From: Chondrilla cf. caribensis
Taxonomy: Eukaryota > Porifera > Demospongiae > Chondrillida > Chondrillidae
NCBI GenBank assembly: GCA_964020155.1
Contig: OZ026552.1
Span: forward strand, 1,241,001 to 1,305,000
Direction of reading: 5' to 3'
Length of the DNA stretch: 64,000 nucleotides
Part shown: positions 31,915-43,015 of the stretch, in pieces
How positions within the stretch are numbered: the stretch's first letter is position 1
Layout: the number at the start of each line of letters is the position of its first letter
Program-made: the position numbers and the translations under genes
The notes under the pieces: generated by a model
Database searches by the model: none
Told to the model about the DNA's origin: nothing
The model's input: the letters and a program-made list of their open reading frames with translations, nothing else

Positions 31915-32107
31915 AGACGGAAGTGAACAAGACGCAATCATGTTCACCTTCAAGACAATAATGGGTAGCCGACCTGCCTTCTCTGGACACATTCCTTTGG
32001 ACTACATTGACATTGCAACCAAAGGGTGGCAGAGGGACCTTGTACAGCGGCCATTTTTGTCATGTACTGTCCAAGAACCGGAAAAATTGTATATTAACTG
32101 TAACTAG
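31915..32107 (+). pseudogene. Kinase C-lobe terminal exon, 5' truncated, unit 4
   Basis: Begins at SEDGSEQDA after a deletion that removed the acceptor and LIMYEIA. The rest is open: MGSRPAFSGHIPLDYIDIAT, KGWQRDLVQRPFLSCTVQ, ending TAG. The Arg codon is intact here, unlike in spacers 0 and 2. Confidence 0.65.
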
Positions 32108-32553
32108 CTCTACAATGAGGTGTTGTACGGTGAATTCAACACATGCACATACATGCATGCTTGTTTACAGTTATTTATTTGCATGCTTTCTAGCTAATAT
32201 ATAAAAAATTGTACATTACACCTTTATAGTGAGTACAATGTTGTTCTAATTTATTGCTTACATATTTAATACTATTTTCATCAATTAATTGTCTATTCTG
32301 TTCACTTGAAAATTATATAACGTAGCAATAATACTTAATTATTATTATAAGTATTACTATATTATACTACCAGTAAAAATGAAATGTATGTCATAAAATT
32401 AGTCATTTTTGTACATTGTAGATTATAATTCCAATACATAAAGTTTATTATAATCAGACATAAGTGAAACATGTAATAATACAAAATTTACATTCTACAC
32501 AGTGTGCAATTGTTTCAACAATGGAAACTTTCTCATCATACATAAAAAAACCC
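32108..32553. other. 3' flank of TRIM-NHL copy 5
   Basis: Array-standard AT-rich flank with a minus-strand AATAAA near 32430. No gene seen. Confidence 0.6.
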
Positions 32554-34884
32554 TCAAAATATAGCAACTTGTCTGTCACTGTTCAGTGTAACCAGAAGAT
32601 CTCCATTGTGGTTAATTGCTAGACCATAAGGTCCAGAGCCAACTCGAAACCAGTGAATGACCTGTCCTAATGTATTGAAGATGACAACACGACTGTTATC
32701 ACGTTCAGCAACTAACACATGACCATCAGCAGTGATGAGGATGCCAAGAGGCCAGTGGAGTTGCCCTTTACCGAATTCTCTTTGGAATACACCGTCTGGA
32801 CTGAATACTTGGACACGATGGTTGTAGTCAGTGATGTACATGTCCCCATCAGGTGAGATGGCTACTGCACTAGGGCAGTCGAACTGTCCAGGACCACTAC
32901 CTTGTGATCCAATGGTACGTATGAGCTGACCCTCCAGGGTGAAGATGGATATCCTGTGGTTCCCAGTGTCTGCAACATAAACTTGTTTGTTGTTCACTGT
33001 CACTCCCCAGGGATAGGAAAGGTGACCAACACCAAACTGTTTAACAAAGGTTCCATCCATTCTGAACATTTCAATACGATGGTTACCATTATTACAAACA
33101 TACACCAATCCATCAGCATCTACTGCTATACCAGCAGGATAGTTTAGCTGTCCATTTCCACTTCTTTGTTGACCAAATGATCTGATGTGCTTTCTCTGCT
33201 CATCAAACACATCAATCTGATGGCTGTTGTGGTCGGCAATGAATGTGTGACCATTTGGAGCTACTGCAATACCCCAAGGACAACCTGGCTGTTGAGGAAA
33301 GTTGAGATGTCCCTTGTTTGCTCCGAGTTCTGCCATATTCTTATTGAGCTTTACTGGTTTTGGCTTTGGTAGGTAGTTCACTCCAAACGGACTACCTCTA
33401 ACATCACTCCCGTTCACTAGAATGGACAGATCACATACTTCTGGGTATGTGATAGGGAAGGATAAAGTGTACTTTCCGTTCTCATCATCCACTACCCTCG
33501 CTTTGATGGCCAGACCTGGTATGGGGGACTTGGGACGAAGGAATGCTTCAACGTTATCACCTCCTCTTGTACATCGGCTGTTCTTGCTGTCAAATGTGTT
33601 CAGCGTCAGTGTTATCGGGTCCGATCCATTTGATCGTACAGTCTCTGGTTTGGGCTCCACTGTACAGTTGACAGGACAGGCTCCGTCTTCTACAACACCA
33701 AATTCTCTGATTGACTTCAAAAGAACATCTTGGTTGGTGGGGTCAAAGGTCACCACCTGAGACACTGTGTGCTTAAACTCTTCCTGACACAATTTTGAGG
33801 TGAGAACGGATTGTTGTGTTTGGACCAGATCCTTACTAGTTATCACATCGTGACTGCTACCACTGGTGAGGAGAAACTGAAGGGAGGATTGAGTGTTTGC
33901 TGACATCTCCTTTTCTCTCTTAGTGGCTGTGAGCTTGGAACTGATGGTACGCTTCTTCTCTTCTGCTGTGGCTATAACCAGTCTACAAAGTTCCTCCTTC
34001 CTCTCATCCACAACCTGATGGATGTTCTGGAAGGCTGTGTCGATATCATGGAGTGCAGCCTCTTTCATCTCGTCCACAGTTCTGATCTGAGTCTGGAACT
34101 CCTTCTCGATCTTCTGGTACTTCCTCTCATAGCAGACGGCAGTCTGACGAGCGATCTTCACAGACTGAGTGTGACGATGGGACACACTAGCATCAAGAAA
34201 CACTGGAACGTGTGAGGATTTGCGGTCTACTGCACATACTTGACACATGAGTACATCACACTGTTCACAGCAATACTCGAGAACCTTTCCATTGTGTTGT
34301 GGACAGGTACTGGGTGTGGTGGTCTTTGAGAAGAAAACCCCATGTTCTTGAGGATTGAGGGAGCGGACTTCATCCAGAGGTTTCATGGTGTGAGGACCAA
34401 TCAGATAAGCCATTGCCTTGTGACTGTCTCGGCAGTGAGGACACAGGTACATCGAACACTCAACACAGAACACAACAGAAGGTTCATATTCAGTCTGGCA
34501 TGCCTTGTTCCCACAGGGTATAGTGCTTCGTTGAAGCTGTTCAGCTACTTTCAATCCCTTGATATAGCGAGCTAGGGGACCGTTTGGTACTGGAACACAA
34601 CATAGGCTGTCCACTCTACATTCACTCTCATACACCTTCCTGTCAGTACAGTGAGTGGATGTGTCTCCACATTGGGTGCACTTCAGTCGGCCATCTTTCA
34701 CTTCCAAATTAGGAAGACAATCCTTGCACACTGAGTGTAGACAGCACAACAGATAAGGATTGTTCAGTTCTCTCTTGCAGTGACCACATGTCACATCAGG
34801 TTGAACGATGACTGGTTCTTGTTCTTCCTGATGTGACGACTTGTCCTTTGGGGACTGATTAGCTGGAACTGGACCTTCAGCCAT
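32554..34884 (-). CDS. TRIM-NHL E3 ubiquitin ligase-like protein, copy 5 (B-box cassette A)
   Basis: A 776-residue intact copy with full RING, B-boxes, coiled coil, filamin and NHL parts. B-box 1 is cassette A (CQTEYEPSVVFCVECSMYLC), as in copies 1 and 7. Blade 1 (CPWGIAVAPNGHTFIADHNS) matches copy 7, while the one-codon loss in blade 4 (TDYNHRV) matches copy 4, so it looks mosaic. Loop residues include VCNNG, QLHWPLG, AERDNSR and LNSDRQ. Starts at the ATG of MAEGP; leader intron 34900-35595. Confidence 0.9.
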   Translation of the reverse strand: MAEGPVPANQSPKDKSSHQEEQEPVIVQPDVTCGHCKRELNNPYLLCCLHSVCKDCLPNLEVKDGRLKCTQCGDTSTHCTDRKVYESECRVDSLCCVPVPNGPLARYIKGLKVAEQLQRSTIPCGNKACQTEYEPSVVFCVECSMYLCPHCRDSHKAMAYLIGPHTMKPLDEVRSLNPQEHGVFFSKTTTPSTCPQHNGKVLEYCCEQCDVLMCQVCAVDRKSSHVPVFLDASVSHRHTQSVKIARQTAVCYERKYQKIEKEFQTQIRTVDEMKEAALHDIDTAFQNIHQVVDERKEELCRLVIATAEEKKRTISSKLTATKREKEMSANTQSSLQFLLTSGSSHDVITSKDLVQTQQSVLTSKLCQEEFKHTVSQVVTFDPTNQDVLLKSIREFGVVEDGACPVNCTVEPKPETVRSNGSDPITLTLNTFDSKNSRCTRGGDNVEAFLRPKSPIPGLAIKARVVDDENGKYTLSFPITYPEVCDLSILVNGSDVRGSPFGVNYLPKPKPVKLNKNMAELGANKGHLNFPQQPGCPWGIAVAPNGHTFIADHNSHQIDVFDEQRKHIRSFGQQRSGNGQLNYPAGIAVDADGLVYVCNNGNHRIEMFRMDGTFVKQFGVGHLSYPWGVTVNNKQVYVADTGNHRISIFTLEGQLIRTIGSQGSGPGQFDCPSAVAISPDGDMYITDYNHRVQVFSPDGVFQREFGKGQLHWPLGILITADGHVLVAERDNSRVVIFNTLGQVIHWFRVGSGPYGLAINHNGDLLVTLNSDRQVAIF

Positions 34885-34899
34885 TTTACTCACTTTACT

Positions 34900-35595
34900 C
34901 TGAGGAATACAAGATGAGACGTTTCAATTGAGAGAGAACAGACTACAGTAATAGACACGAAATGCATACAAATGTAGGAGAATGGGATGGTTGACCATAA
35001 GTAACCTGGGTACACAATGCAGCAACACAAACTAAACACAAGTGGTTGTAGACACCAAAGAGTCCAGTCAACCCCACATTCATCATACAATACTTACTCT
35101 CAGTATTACAGTGTACAGCTATACAATCCTCACATTATCCATAGGAGTGACATTAACAGGATATTGTACCAAGTGTGCTGACAAGGATACTCATGAAGTA
35201 GACAAGTTGTACCACAGGTTATGTAGTACGTGTAGTCTATATGGTTGTACTGGTCAGACTACACTGGGAAAATGAGTTATTAGCTATATAGGTCATTAGA
35301 TAGTCGAAGGTACTTAAATCAATTCTATCTATAGCTAAGTACTTAACGTAATCGACGACCACAGTTCGAGTCAGACCACTTACGAGCATTCAATGTAAGA
35401 AGAGTACGTGTACAGCAAGCAATAACATGTTCTAACAGGCCGGCGAATGGCTATAGTGATTATTTCTTTAGAAAGAAAGAAATAGTGAACGTACACAAAA
35501 TGTTATCTGAGTCCCATGAAGAGACAAAAGATGATAGCTACCAGCGGATATGGTCATTTTAAACAAAACTGAATACTGCTCGAGAATAAACGTAC
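34900..35595 (-). other. Leader intron of TRIM-NHL copy 5
   Basis: About 0.7 kb, canonical GT-AG, holding the array-wide intron block. Confidence 0.6.
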
Positions 35596-35764
35596 CTTGA
35601 AAACGATTAAACAAGGCTCTACAAAATACGATACAATGTAGACTACAGTATGAAAGGACGATCGAAACTTTCTACGAATTGAAGGGCGTTCTCAGAACCA
35701 CTCGTGGCTTCTCTGATCACGTGACACAACTCTATGTTCCTCCCCTACTAACGACTACTATAAA
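35596..35764 (-). promoter_or_regulatory. Promoter and leader-exon donor of TRIM-NHL copy 5
   Basis: Donor at 35596 (AAG|GTACGT), TCACGTGA at 35717-35724, plus-strand TATAAA at 35759-35764. Confidence 0.55.
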
Positions 35765-35921
35765 TCTTCACAATTGAAATTCCCATCGACTATGAATGTA
35801 AATTACATAATGTAATGTAGAAAATCAGCAGTGAAGTTCTTTTATATTTCCACTTCAGCTTCATCTGGAGGAAGAAGAGAATGTAGTTTAAAGAATAAAT
35901 TGAACAAAGCATGTATGCACG

Positions 35922-36156
<235 letters not shown>

Positions 36157-36173
36157 GTACACATTGTTATAAA

Positions 36174-36441
36174 CTAGCTGAATTAACTGCCTTACTGGCG
36201 TATTCGTCTGTAAACATGTAATAAAAATGGCACCTTCAAGTACTGCGGATAGTACGGTTTCATTCGAATTCTAGAAAGGCCGAAAACGAAACGCCAACCC
36301 ACTTAGGACACTCCATGGGTGCCACTGAGGAGGATAGGAGAGTTTGATGTCGATCGCGTGCGAACTGATGGGGGAGTTCGCGATCAAACAAACAGAGAAT
36401 CCTAGCATTATAGTAGGATACATAAGACCGTACATACACAA
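36174..36441 (+). mobile_element. 268-bp short interspersed insertion with 11-bp target duplication
   Basis: Flanked by ATTGTTATAAA at 36163-36173 and 36442-36452; the uninserted site is present in spacers 0 and 7. An 11-bp duplication without inverted ends fits insertion by target-primed reverse transcription (SINE or truncated LINE). The element begins CTAGCTGAATTA and ends CCGTACATACACAA. A diverged copy lies at 8258-8525. Confidence 0.65.
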
Positions 36442-36708
36442 ATTGTTATAAATATGACTGTACATACACACACACACACAAACATACACATGTACATTGT
36501 GCACATGTACAATAGCTCCAGAGTAGGAGAGCCTATTCAACCTGGGAGGTCACACACCCAGTAGGCTATCAAAAAGTACCACATGTACACTACACACATA
36601 CACTTAGTCTAATGCTAACATATGCACACGTACATATGTACATATGCAAACAAACTAATATTCATGTACATAGACTATCACATGTACAAACCAGCAATAG
36701 GTAGTGTT

Positions 36709-37330
36709 AGTATCTACCAGCACAGACCCTTTATCGTAGGTACCGACTTTCCAAAATATATTTCAGGGACATCTTGCATGTAAGACCATCTGTAATTTCA
36801 CCGATCATGAAGACTATCATATGGTATGGGGTCACCCACACGGTACCACATTATAATCAGCATACAACTATGATAAAGTAAAATTGAATGCTTGAAATCA
36901 TACCCAGACAGCATGTTACATGGCTAACAGACAACTGGCAAGATGGTGCTAGGGATATCTGGGAATACAAATACAAGTTGTGTTATCAGTTATTTATTGG
37001 ATCTATAGAGTTAAATCGCCACAGAATCAGTAGAAATACAAATTAATGCAATGTCGTTAGTGGTGTATCTTGTGAGGTCATTACGCACATTTCAAAATGG
37101 CCGATTTGTCAACGATTTTGTAAGTAAAAGCTGCAAATTTCTCTCATTTGAGATAAGAACAGTGATTTTTAACTCCACCACTGGTGTTTAATTACTCAAC
37201 AAAGTGATTTTAGGCCAACATGTTTGTTCATGTCAGTGGTCCTTTAAATACATACTGGGACAAAGGACACTTCCATCTGGGACAAGGGACACAGCATATT
37301 GTTCCAGGACTGTCCCAGGCAATTCGGGAC
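36709..37330. repeat. ~620-bp block shared only with 8808-9430
   Basis: Same order and boundaries as in spacer 1. No gene. Confidence 0.6.
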
Positions 37331-37461
37331 AGTTGGCACATATGCTCTACACCACGTATACTGGGAGTGTACACAGAGTATCTGCGTTATACGGTACATG
37401 TACAAACTATACTTGACATGCATACTCACTGTGCTGGAGGTGAACACGTGGTGATTAACAG

Positions 37462-37770
37462 AATAAAACCTGTCCAGGAGGATCGTGTGCGGTACAGCTA
37501 CCATGCATAGGTTTCTCCTACAATGTTCACTTCAGAGCAGATGTGATGTTGTCTTGCTATGATGTGCTGGTTGAATACAACAAGTGCTTCCTGTCTCCAT
37601 ACATACAGGAACTTGATGACCTTGTTGTTTCTGAGAAATGTACAATTCTTGAATTTGAATGAGGAGGTGTGACCAGTAGGAAGCTTCCACCAGTGCAACA
37701 AGTCCTACACACAATAAATAAGTACAATGACACTCACTTGATGTGCCACAATTGGCTTGGGGAAATTAAA
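37462..37770 (+). pseudogene. Conserved unassigned open block, broken copy (unit 5)
   Basis: Relative of 28152-28508, interrupted by TGA after ILEFE. Confidence 0.35.
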
Positions 37771-39295
37771 GTCAACTTTCCATTTTGTCATATAATATCC
37801 AATTTGACCTCTCTACTGTGTATACTCCCACCATGTTAATGAACCTGTGGCAGGAGTTTGATGTAGATCAAGTGGTCATGCATGTTAAGGAATGGTTTGA
37901 GTAACTGTACATACACATGAAATATACACATATATGTAGGGTGCTACAGTCTCCAATGACTTCCTTGGGTGGAAAAGGGAATTTCGTTTCTAACAGAAAA
38001 TACATCTGTACATGAGTCCACATGTACAGTAGATCCTATGAGGACACATACACACTGGATGTATATATCACATCATCACACCAAACTCACCTGAGTCCTC
38101 TTGGGTCAAATGAGACATCTCATAGATGTTGACATAGCATGGTCTGGACACAGTCAGTACCACTGGTCAGTTGACTGGGACACTATCAAAACTACTCCAC
38201 AAACTGAGTTATTGTCGAGTTCACCAATTCAACGTTGTTCACGTTCCACAATTATCTTTGTTTGCCAGTATTTGTTGCATGATAGGTGAGGAGTCGATTA
38301 AAAACACTTGAATGTGACTACGAAAAAATCAGTAGCTGCAATGCACGGTTAGGCGGCAAGCTGGATGTGAACCGCGTGTTCTGGGAAAATCCTGCGAAAC
38401 GTATAAAATATAAAACAAATTTCTGCTAAACTCTTCTCTTCATGCCATTCTCTCCCGATACGGTGTCCCCTGTCCACGAAGGACGTCTCCAGTGTTCGAA
38501 AGATCTGTTGTAGTCGTCGGTCATTTTGGACAAAATAGGAAACCCTTTAATTTGGGACAGAAGGCGTAACCAGTAAAAAAGTAACGATGCATACAATAGC
38601 TAATCTGCTTTATAGAGCTCATCGTCCGTGTTCGGGTTTAATGGAAGAGTTGTTTGCAGGTCTTGTTTAGTGAGTTTAAAACTTCGTTTATATTGTAAAG
38701 ATCCCCTTCAATCCTCGCAAACGAACATCTTCACATTCAGTGCAAATAGTGTGTAGCTATACCTCAAGTACAGTACTGTAGATTGTGGCTGTCTCTGTTT
38801 CCATGGTAACTCATCTATTGTGTGTTCCTCGTGAGGTCTACTATGCAGTTATAGTGACATTGATTGGTGCATTCAAATCTGTACCTGCTGTGTGACAGTG
38901 TGCACTGTATGTACATACATGCAGTGTGTACATGTTCAGGTCCTCTTCATTCTATTGTCAGATCAATACAGATATCCAGATTTCATCTATTGTCCATTAT
39001 CTGATCTGTTATTTCCCCTCCAATGTTTGTCGACCTTGCAGTTTCTTGTAGTTTGGGGTTCCTATGAATACAGAACCCCCTACCTACAGGGCTGCTGTGT
39101 ATGCACTGTAGTGTATGTACTGTACTGTATGGTACATATACATACGTACATTGCATGTACGTATGCATATCGTGGTCTATTCTGTGTGCATATTGTTTAG
39201 TGCATGTGCATTGTATGTATGTGTGTGCTGTGGTCAACTGTGTGTACACACTGTACAATGCTTGTATGTATCCCCAACGCCTATCTGCCCCTCAG
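37771..39295. other. Spacer 5, middle: unit sequence
   Basis: Includes a damaged copy of the HLIDVDIAWSGHSQY stretch around 38125-38185 and TGTA-rich DNA. No gene supported. Confidence 0.5.
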
Positions 39296-39363
39296 AATGG
39301 ACCTGCCTCAGTACACACTAGCTCCTCTAAGGGTGAGGAATCTCAACATCGACTCTCTGTAAA
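39296..39363 (+). pseudogene. Exon-like block (unit 5 copy of 2165-2232)
   Basis: Splice borders CCCCTCAG and AAA|GTGAGA are kept. Confidence 0.4.
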
Positions 39364-40080
39364 GTGAGAGGTAGGGTTAGCCAGTGGCTGTAAGCAGTGT
39401 GCATACACAATGTGGACACATGTACTGTTGTCTCTTTTCTGGATGTGAACCATAATACTCACATGTTGGTATACCTACGTATGTCTCATATGGACCCTGG
39501 GGAGCTGTGTGACTGCCCACAAAACACATCCTGTTGGTCACCACTAGTTCTGTACTACCTCCAGGAGGGTGTACATGCATCGGTATTTGTGCTATGATGC
39601 ATCACATGGACATCAAGTGACCGTGGTGACCAGCAATAAATTTTGATCCAAGGAGGGTGTGTATGTATTCAAATTTGTGTGGTTACTTTGGATATAGACA
39701 CTGATTAGCTCATGATGACCAGCACCAAAACATAAAATTGCCTGGTCAGTCACCAAGAGGTCTACGTTTAGCACCTCCATTGGAATGTACGTACATACAA
39801 AGGTGCATGTATTTGTATGTGAATGCATACTTCACATACTGAAATTGGTGTTCTAGTCACTGTTGACTGTTTTGATCTCTAGGGGACTGAGACAATGTAC
39901 ATTAATATCATGTGCCCACACGTACATAATATTGTATGTACCTACTTATCTAAGAATATATGCACAGTGTAAGTATGTAAGTACGTACATTTATGTACCT
40001 AGCTGCATGTATGGCCTATTATGTACAATCTAACTTATTAATGTACAATGACATATAATATGTACACACATCTGTTGCAG

Positions 40081-40202
40081 TCCTGTGGTGGTCCTAGTGC
40101 ATCCGGCAAGGCTAAACCTGGAGTGGAGAGCGAAACCGGTGAACACCTACTGCGACAAACATCTTACTATCAGAAAACCTCAGAGCTAAACTCTCAGTTG
40201 AG
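40081..40202 (+). pseudogene. Chimeric exon: CEP57-like start joined to a coiled-coil-like end
   Basis: Begins like the CEP57 exon (SCGGPSASGKAKPGV), but HYRLDARDIPF is replaced by ESETGEHLLRQTSYYQKTSE and LNSQLR. It has a strong donor AG|GTAAGT and the usual TTGCAG acceptor. Deletion-fusion of two exons is the simplest explanation. The second part may belong to an upstream coiled-coil exon of the same or another gene. Confidence 0.45.
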
Positions 40203-40313
40203 GTAAGTATGTACATACGGTAGAACACACCAATCACAAACCCACTGTACATACTTTATATGTGCTATGTGAACTGTGTGAAGTGTTAGTTCACTGTACC
40301 AATGTTATGTCAG

Positions 40314-40382
40314 TCACACTGGGATTCAGTGGTGGATGTAAAGAGGAAGTTAAGACATTGTATCAAGATTACTACTAACATA
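40314..40382 (+). pseudogene. Exon-like block SHWDSVVDVKRKLRHCIKIT
   Basis: Between TTATGTCAG and AG|GTAGGT. Its phase does not fit the exon at 40081-40202. Not recognised. Confidence 0.25.
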
Positions 40383-40821
40383 GGTAGGTACAGTACGTAC
40401 CTCATATACAGTAGTATACACACGTATGCGCAGTATGGATGTACAAGACTTGAAGTGTATATAAATGTTCTAGTTTGGGGTATCAAACTTTACTTGTACA
40501 ACGAACAGTGAATAACAACACCCACTCATCTCACCCTCACCCACCTGACTCCAAACTGCAGTGAACTCAGGAACAGTGAATTCTCATTAAGCCATCATAT
40601 TATTTTGTCAACAAGTATTGTGGATTAATGGGTTTGATGGATAAGTGGAATATTAATTAGTACTTGTATGCTATATTTGTACTGGAAATTGTGGTGGTAT
40701 TACCACAACCAACTGCTGGTGATTGTCACCTGATTGTCATGTGATTGTACCATCCACACACACCAGAGCTACTAGTGCTCCCACTTCTCTCCCTCTCCAA
40801 TGACAGAGGTTTGTAGTGGAC

Positions 40822-40855
40822 TACATGGACCACCCTCATACACCACATGGGAATG
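40822..40855 (+). pseudogene. Exon-like block RFVVDYMDHPH
   Basis: A short open block between an acceptor (AATGACAG) and a donor (AAT|GTGAGT). Not recognised; it could be a kinase or other exon. Confidence 0.2.
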
Positions 40856-41376
40856 TGAGTGAACTACCCCCCAGCTATGGGTGGGATGTCTTTGCTGTTT
40901 ACATTCATGAAACGTCATTGAACACAGCCTTATACCTACAATGCTGAACTACATACACTGTGGATGTCATTTTTCAATTGTGGAAGGACAGCTCCACACA
41001 TTGTAGTGTGTCCTGGAATGGATGTACTTGTGTACATTGTTCAACATTCTCATATGAAGTAGGACCTCATCTCTTTCGCCATTGATGTGTTCATTGAAAG
41101 GCGGGGTTGGCTGAGAATGGAATCATTATCACATACGCTTCATACAGCCCTTAGCTTGTTATTTGTTCATTTGACTCAATTATTCAATATTATTCCAATT
41201 TGTGGTGTTTGTTGTTCTATCTCTGATTACACAATCATTACTGTAACACTGTTCATGTATGTATTATAATATGTGTACAGCTATATTCATGTATTGGTTA
41301 TGATATGGTACAACACTCTCCATACTGCTGTGTCTGTTACATGTCAGTGTATACTGGATATCTTGATCATGTGTAG

Positions 41377-41415
41377 GATGCTGTAGAAGACTCTGTAGGG
41401 ACTAGCTTAGAAAAT
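41377..41415 (+). pseudogene. Kinase activation-loop exon, unit 5
   Basis: Exactly 13 codons (DAVEDSVGTSLEN) between GTGTAG and GTAAGT. Phase 0 at both ends joins it to the APE exon, giving GTSLEN-APEVL, the GT....APE pattern of kinases. Confidence 0.55.
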
Positions 41416-41429
41416 GTAAGTACAGTGTT

Positions 41430-41459
41430 TTGTGTGTGTGTGTGTTGTGTGTGTGTGTG

Positions 41460-41495
<36 letters not shown>

Positions 41496-41564
41496 GTGTG
41501 TGTGTGTGTGTGTCCGTGTGTGTATGTGTGTGTCCGTGTGTGTGTCCTTTTGTGTGTGTGTATG

Positions 41565-41643
<79 letters not shown>
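41430..41643. repeat. (GT)n microsatellite, unit 5
   Basis: Long GT tract with TTGTG and TCCGTG interruptions, inside the intron between the two kinase exons. Confidence 0.95.
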
Positions 41644-41648
<5 letters not shown>

Positions 41649-41734
41649 GTATTGCATACACGTCATTGAAATCATTATGTTGACCTACTCCCTACATCCA
41701 TTCATTCACCTACGTATGTACATAGTTCCACCAG

Positions 41735-41792
41735 GCTCCAGAAGTACTGGATGGCTCCTCTCATACTAAAGCTTCTGACGTGTACTCTTTCA
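41735..41792 (+). pseudogene. Kinase APE exon, intact, unit 5
   Basis: Reads APEVLDGSSHTKASDVYSF between CACCAG and A|GTAAGT: kinase subdomain VIII (APE) and IX (DVYSF). The split codon joins LIMYEIA of the next exon. Part of a pseudogene because that next exon is frameshifted. Confidence 0.65.
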
Positions 41793-42214
41793 GTAAGTGT
41801 CAATATCCAGTGCACAGCACCTTGTTCAGCTTGTGTAACCTATCACATTACATTGTACTCACCTGACAGATTACAATGTACTAATTGGTTAGAGCTAAAT
41901 AGTCGGCAACATTCTTGTCAAGAATCATCCATTATATAAATTAATTCCTTCGAATTTCCTAAATGAATTATTGTGTTATGCAGTAGTGGAATTTGCTTAT
42001 CCTGCTACCACTTCCTCTCTGCCTTCATGAATATCCTTTAGTAACCAATGAATATCAACATCACTATTTATCTACATGCATCATGCTGTGTTGAATTACC
42101 CTGTGAGATCCATCTGTATGTGTGTGATATTGTTTTCACCCTGTTGAGTCTATCTACAATGCTGTGTTCAACTTGTTGTATCTACACAATATTATGTATG
42201 TGCCCCTCCCACAG

Positions 42215-42443
42215 GTCTCATAATGTATGAAATAGCTTATCGTCAGTTTGTATATACTTCAACATAGATGGAAGTGAACAAGACACATTCAAGTTCACCT
42301 TCAAGACAATAATGGGTAGCCGACCTGCCTTCCCTGGACACATTCCTTTGGACTACATTGATATTGCAACCAAAGGGTGGCAGAGGCCATCTTTATCATG
42401 TACTGTCCAAGAACTGGAAAAATTGTATATTAACTGTAACTAG
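42215..42443 (+). pseudogene. Kinase C-lobe terminal exon, frameshifted, unit 5
   Basis: LIMYEIAYRQFVYTST is followed by a stop: an extra base before the ...STEDG stretch shifts the frame, and a deletion near the end removes RDLVQ. The exon at 56530 shares the frameshift. Confidence 0.65.
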
Positions 42444-43015
42444 TTCTACGATGAGGTGTTGTACAGTGAATTCAACACATGCACATGTATGCTTGTTTAC
42501 AGTTATTTATTTGCATGCTTTCTAGCTAGTTCTGGGAAATTGTACATTACACATTTATAATGAGTGCAATGTTGTTTTATTTTCTTGCTTACATGTTTAA
42601 TACTATTTTCATCAACTAATTGTCTATTCTGCACATTTGAAAATATAACGTAGCAATAATACTTTATTCCCAATTAACTTGTCTACTTGTTGTATGATAT
42701 TCATAAGAACAGTATTATGTAATATAATACTCATCCAGCAGCAACTTATTATGTGTCATGTATTTATATAGAATATGTATTATAATATAATTATTATTAT
42801 AAGTATTACTATATTATACTAACATGAAAAATCATTATGATAAAAGTATGTATGTCATACAATTAGTCATTATTGTTCAATGTAGCATATAATTCCAATA
42901 CATAAAGTTCATTATAATCAGACATACGTGAAACATGTAATAATACAAAATGTACATTCTACACACATGTAATTGTTTCAACAATGGAAAATTCTCATCA
43001 TACATTAAAACTTTC
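42444..43015. other. 3' flank of TRIM-NHL copy 6
   Basis: AT-rich, nearly identical to 56775-57341 (left of copy 8). No gene. Confidence 0.6.

Noticed and set aside
31029..31926. Long plus- and minus-strand frames (up to 294 aa) of an 11-residue repeat
   Set aside because: The 33-bp minisatellite is a multiple of three and has no stop in several frames, so open length carries no coding evidence.
35042..35275. Plus-strand frame with CTKCADKDTHEVDKLYHRLC repeated in the leader introns
   Set aside because: The copies are too similar to judge selection, it lies antisense inside an intron with canonical borders, and it shows no start or splice context. A conserved intron block is the simpler reading.
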